A stretch of DNA of 64,000 nucleotides from Amaranthus tricolor (taxonomy: Eukaryota; Streptophyta; Magnoliopsida; Caryophyllales; Amaranthaceae). This document shows positions 62,801 through 64,000 of the stretch, in pieces. The position numbers were made by a program, and so were the translations under genes. Under the pieces are notes generated by a model, which saw only the letters and a list, made by a program, of their open reading frames with translations, ran no database searches and was not told where the DNA came from. The first letter of the stretch is position 1, and each line of letters begins with the position of its first letter. The stretch covers positions 23,987,329 through 24,051,328 of the forward strand of contig NC_080059.1 of the NCBI RefSeq assembly GCF_026212465.1, given 5' to 3'.

Positions 62801-64000
62801 GCAAAACCAACCAAGTTTGAGCTACTTTATGCGCAAAAGAGCCAAAAACGCTTAAAAACCCTTAAAATCGCAACTTAACACGTAATTTCTAGCATATTAC
62901 TATGTTTTCAATTCTAACCACTTCAACACAATAATATATACCAAATAGTGTTCTGTACCAAGTTTCGTGCAAAACAAACCATGTTTGAGCTATTTTATTC
63001 GCAAAAGTGCCAAAAATGCTTAAAAACCTATAAAATCGCAACTTAACACGTAATTTCTAGCATATGACAATGATTTTCAATTCTAACAACTTCAACACAA
63101 TAATATATATCAAATAGTGTTGTGTGCCAAGTTTCGTGCAAAACAAACCAAGTTTGGAGCTACTTCATGCGCAAAAGTGCCAATAACGCTTAAAAACCAA
63201 TCAAAATCGCAACGTAACACGTAATTTCTATCATACGACTATGATTTTAATTCTAACCACTTAAACAAAATATTATATACCACATAGTGTTTTGTGCCAT
63301 GTTTCGTGCAAAACAAACCAAGTCTGAGCTACTTTATGCGCAAAAGGGCCAAAAACGATCAAAAACCCTTAAAATCGCAAATTAAAAAGTAATTTCTAGC
63401 ATATGACAATGATTTTAAATTCTAACCACTTCAACACAATAATATATACCAAATGGCGTTGTGTGCCAAGTTTCCCGCACAACAAACCTAGTTTGAGCTA
63501 CTTTATGCGCAAAAGTGCCAAAAATGCTTAAAAACCCTTAAAATCGCAACTTAACTTGCAATTCTAGCATATGACTATGATTTTAAAATCTAACCACTTC
63601 AACACAATAATATATACCAAATAATGTTGCCTGCCAGTTTCGTGCAAAACAAACCAAATTTAAGCTTCTTTTTGCGCAAAAGGGCCAAAAACGCTTAAAA
63701 ACCCTTAAAATCGCAACTTAAGACGTAATTTCTAACATATGACTATGATTTTAAATTCTAACCACTTCAACAATAAAATATATACCACAAAGTGTTGTGT
63801 GCCAAATTTCGTGGTAAACAAACCAAGTTTGAGCTACTTTATGCGCAAAAGAGCCAAAAACGCTCAAAAACCCTTTAAATCGCAACTTAACAAGTAATTT
63901 CTAGCATATGACTATGACTTTCAATTCTAACCACTTCAGCACAATAATATATAATAAATAGCGTTGTGTGCAAAGTTTCGCGCAAAACAAACCAAGTTTG

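Larger units (their letters stand above)
54214..64000 (-). repeat. Satellite domain C, right irregular part (reverse orientation)
   Basis: About 58 reverse monomers of the same types as the rest of domain C. The TTCTGTACC marker recurs at 54547, 55388, 56910, 58761, 59609, 60428, 61776 and 62948, so block lengths change constantly (5, 9, 11, 5, about 5, 8 and 7 monomers). The array runs off the end of the window with no sign of a boundary. Confidence 0.94.

Noticed and set aside
1..64000. Identification of the satellite with a named centromere repeat or species
   Set aside because: The length (about 168 bp) fits many plant and animal satellites, and I do not recognise the sequence. A database search of a consensus monomer would be decisive: a strong hit to one named family would settle it, and no hit would suggest an undescribed family.

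Overview
The whole window is satellite DNA. I find no gene, RNA gene or mobile element in it. From first base to last it is a tandem array of AT-rich monomers, mostly 167-170 bp, head to tail, broken only by two runs of exactly 100 N (11898-11997 and 37495-37594). The monomer length, the organisation into higher-order repeats (HORs: blocks of several different monomers that are themselves repeated), the lack of interruptions and the placeholder gaps suggest a centromeric or pericentromeric array from a plant or animal nuclear genome. I do not recognise the satellite family by name and cannot identify the species.

I call the strand that reads GCTAGAAATTA near the monomer start 'forward'. Three domains follow. 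Domain A (1-11897, forward) has a clean HOR structure: seven monomer types (m1-m7) in 7-mers of about 1172 bp that alternate with 9-mers of about 1508 bp, plus one 6-mer of 1002 bp. Domain B (11998-37494, forward) is a different subfamily: most monomers read TTTTATGGGTTTTTAAGC and carry a HindIII site (AAGCTT). It holds a 20-mer (3387 bp), a 19-mer (3221 bp) and a broken third copy ending near 21828. From there to 37494 the same monomer types are reshuffled into irregular blocks. Domain C (37595-64000) runs in the opposite orientation and resembles A more than B, sharing marker monomers such as the shortened m7. Its centre (45294-54213) is a tidy set of 8-mer, 8-mer, 8-mer, 10-mer, 9-mer and 10-mer HORs. 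Its two flanks are irregular.

Nothing here works as a set of genes. The open frames are short, repeat with the satellite and lack coding features. The content is structural: helically phased T-tracts that predict curved DNA, a near-nucleosomal repeat length, a short monomer in each HOR, and chimeric monomers that record unequal exchange. The points most worth checking are the reversal of polarity at the second gap, the A-B-C layout in which A-like arrays flank B in opposite orientations, and a stretch of unusually frequent one-base indels just before the second gap that looks like poor consensus at a contig end. Both domain boundaries coincide with gaps of unknown size, so the large-scale layout may be scaffolding rather than biology.
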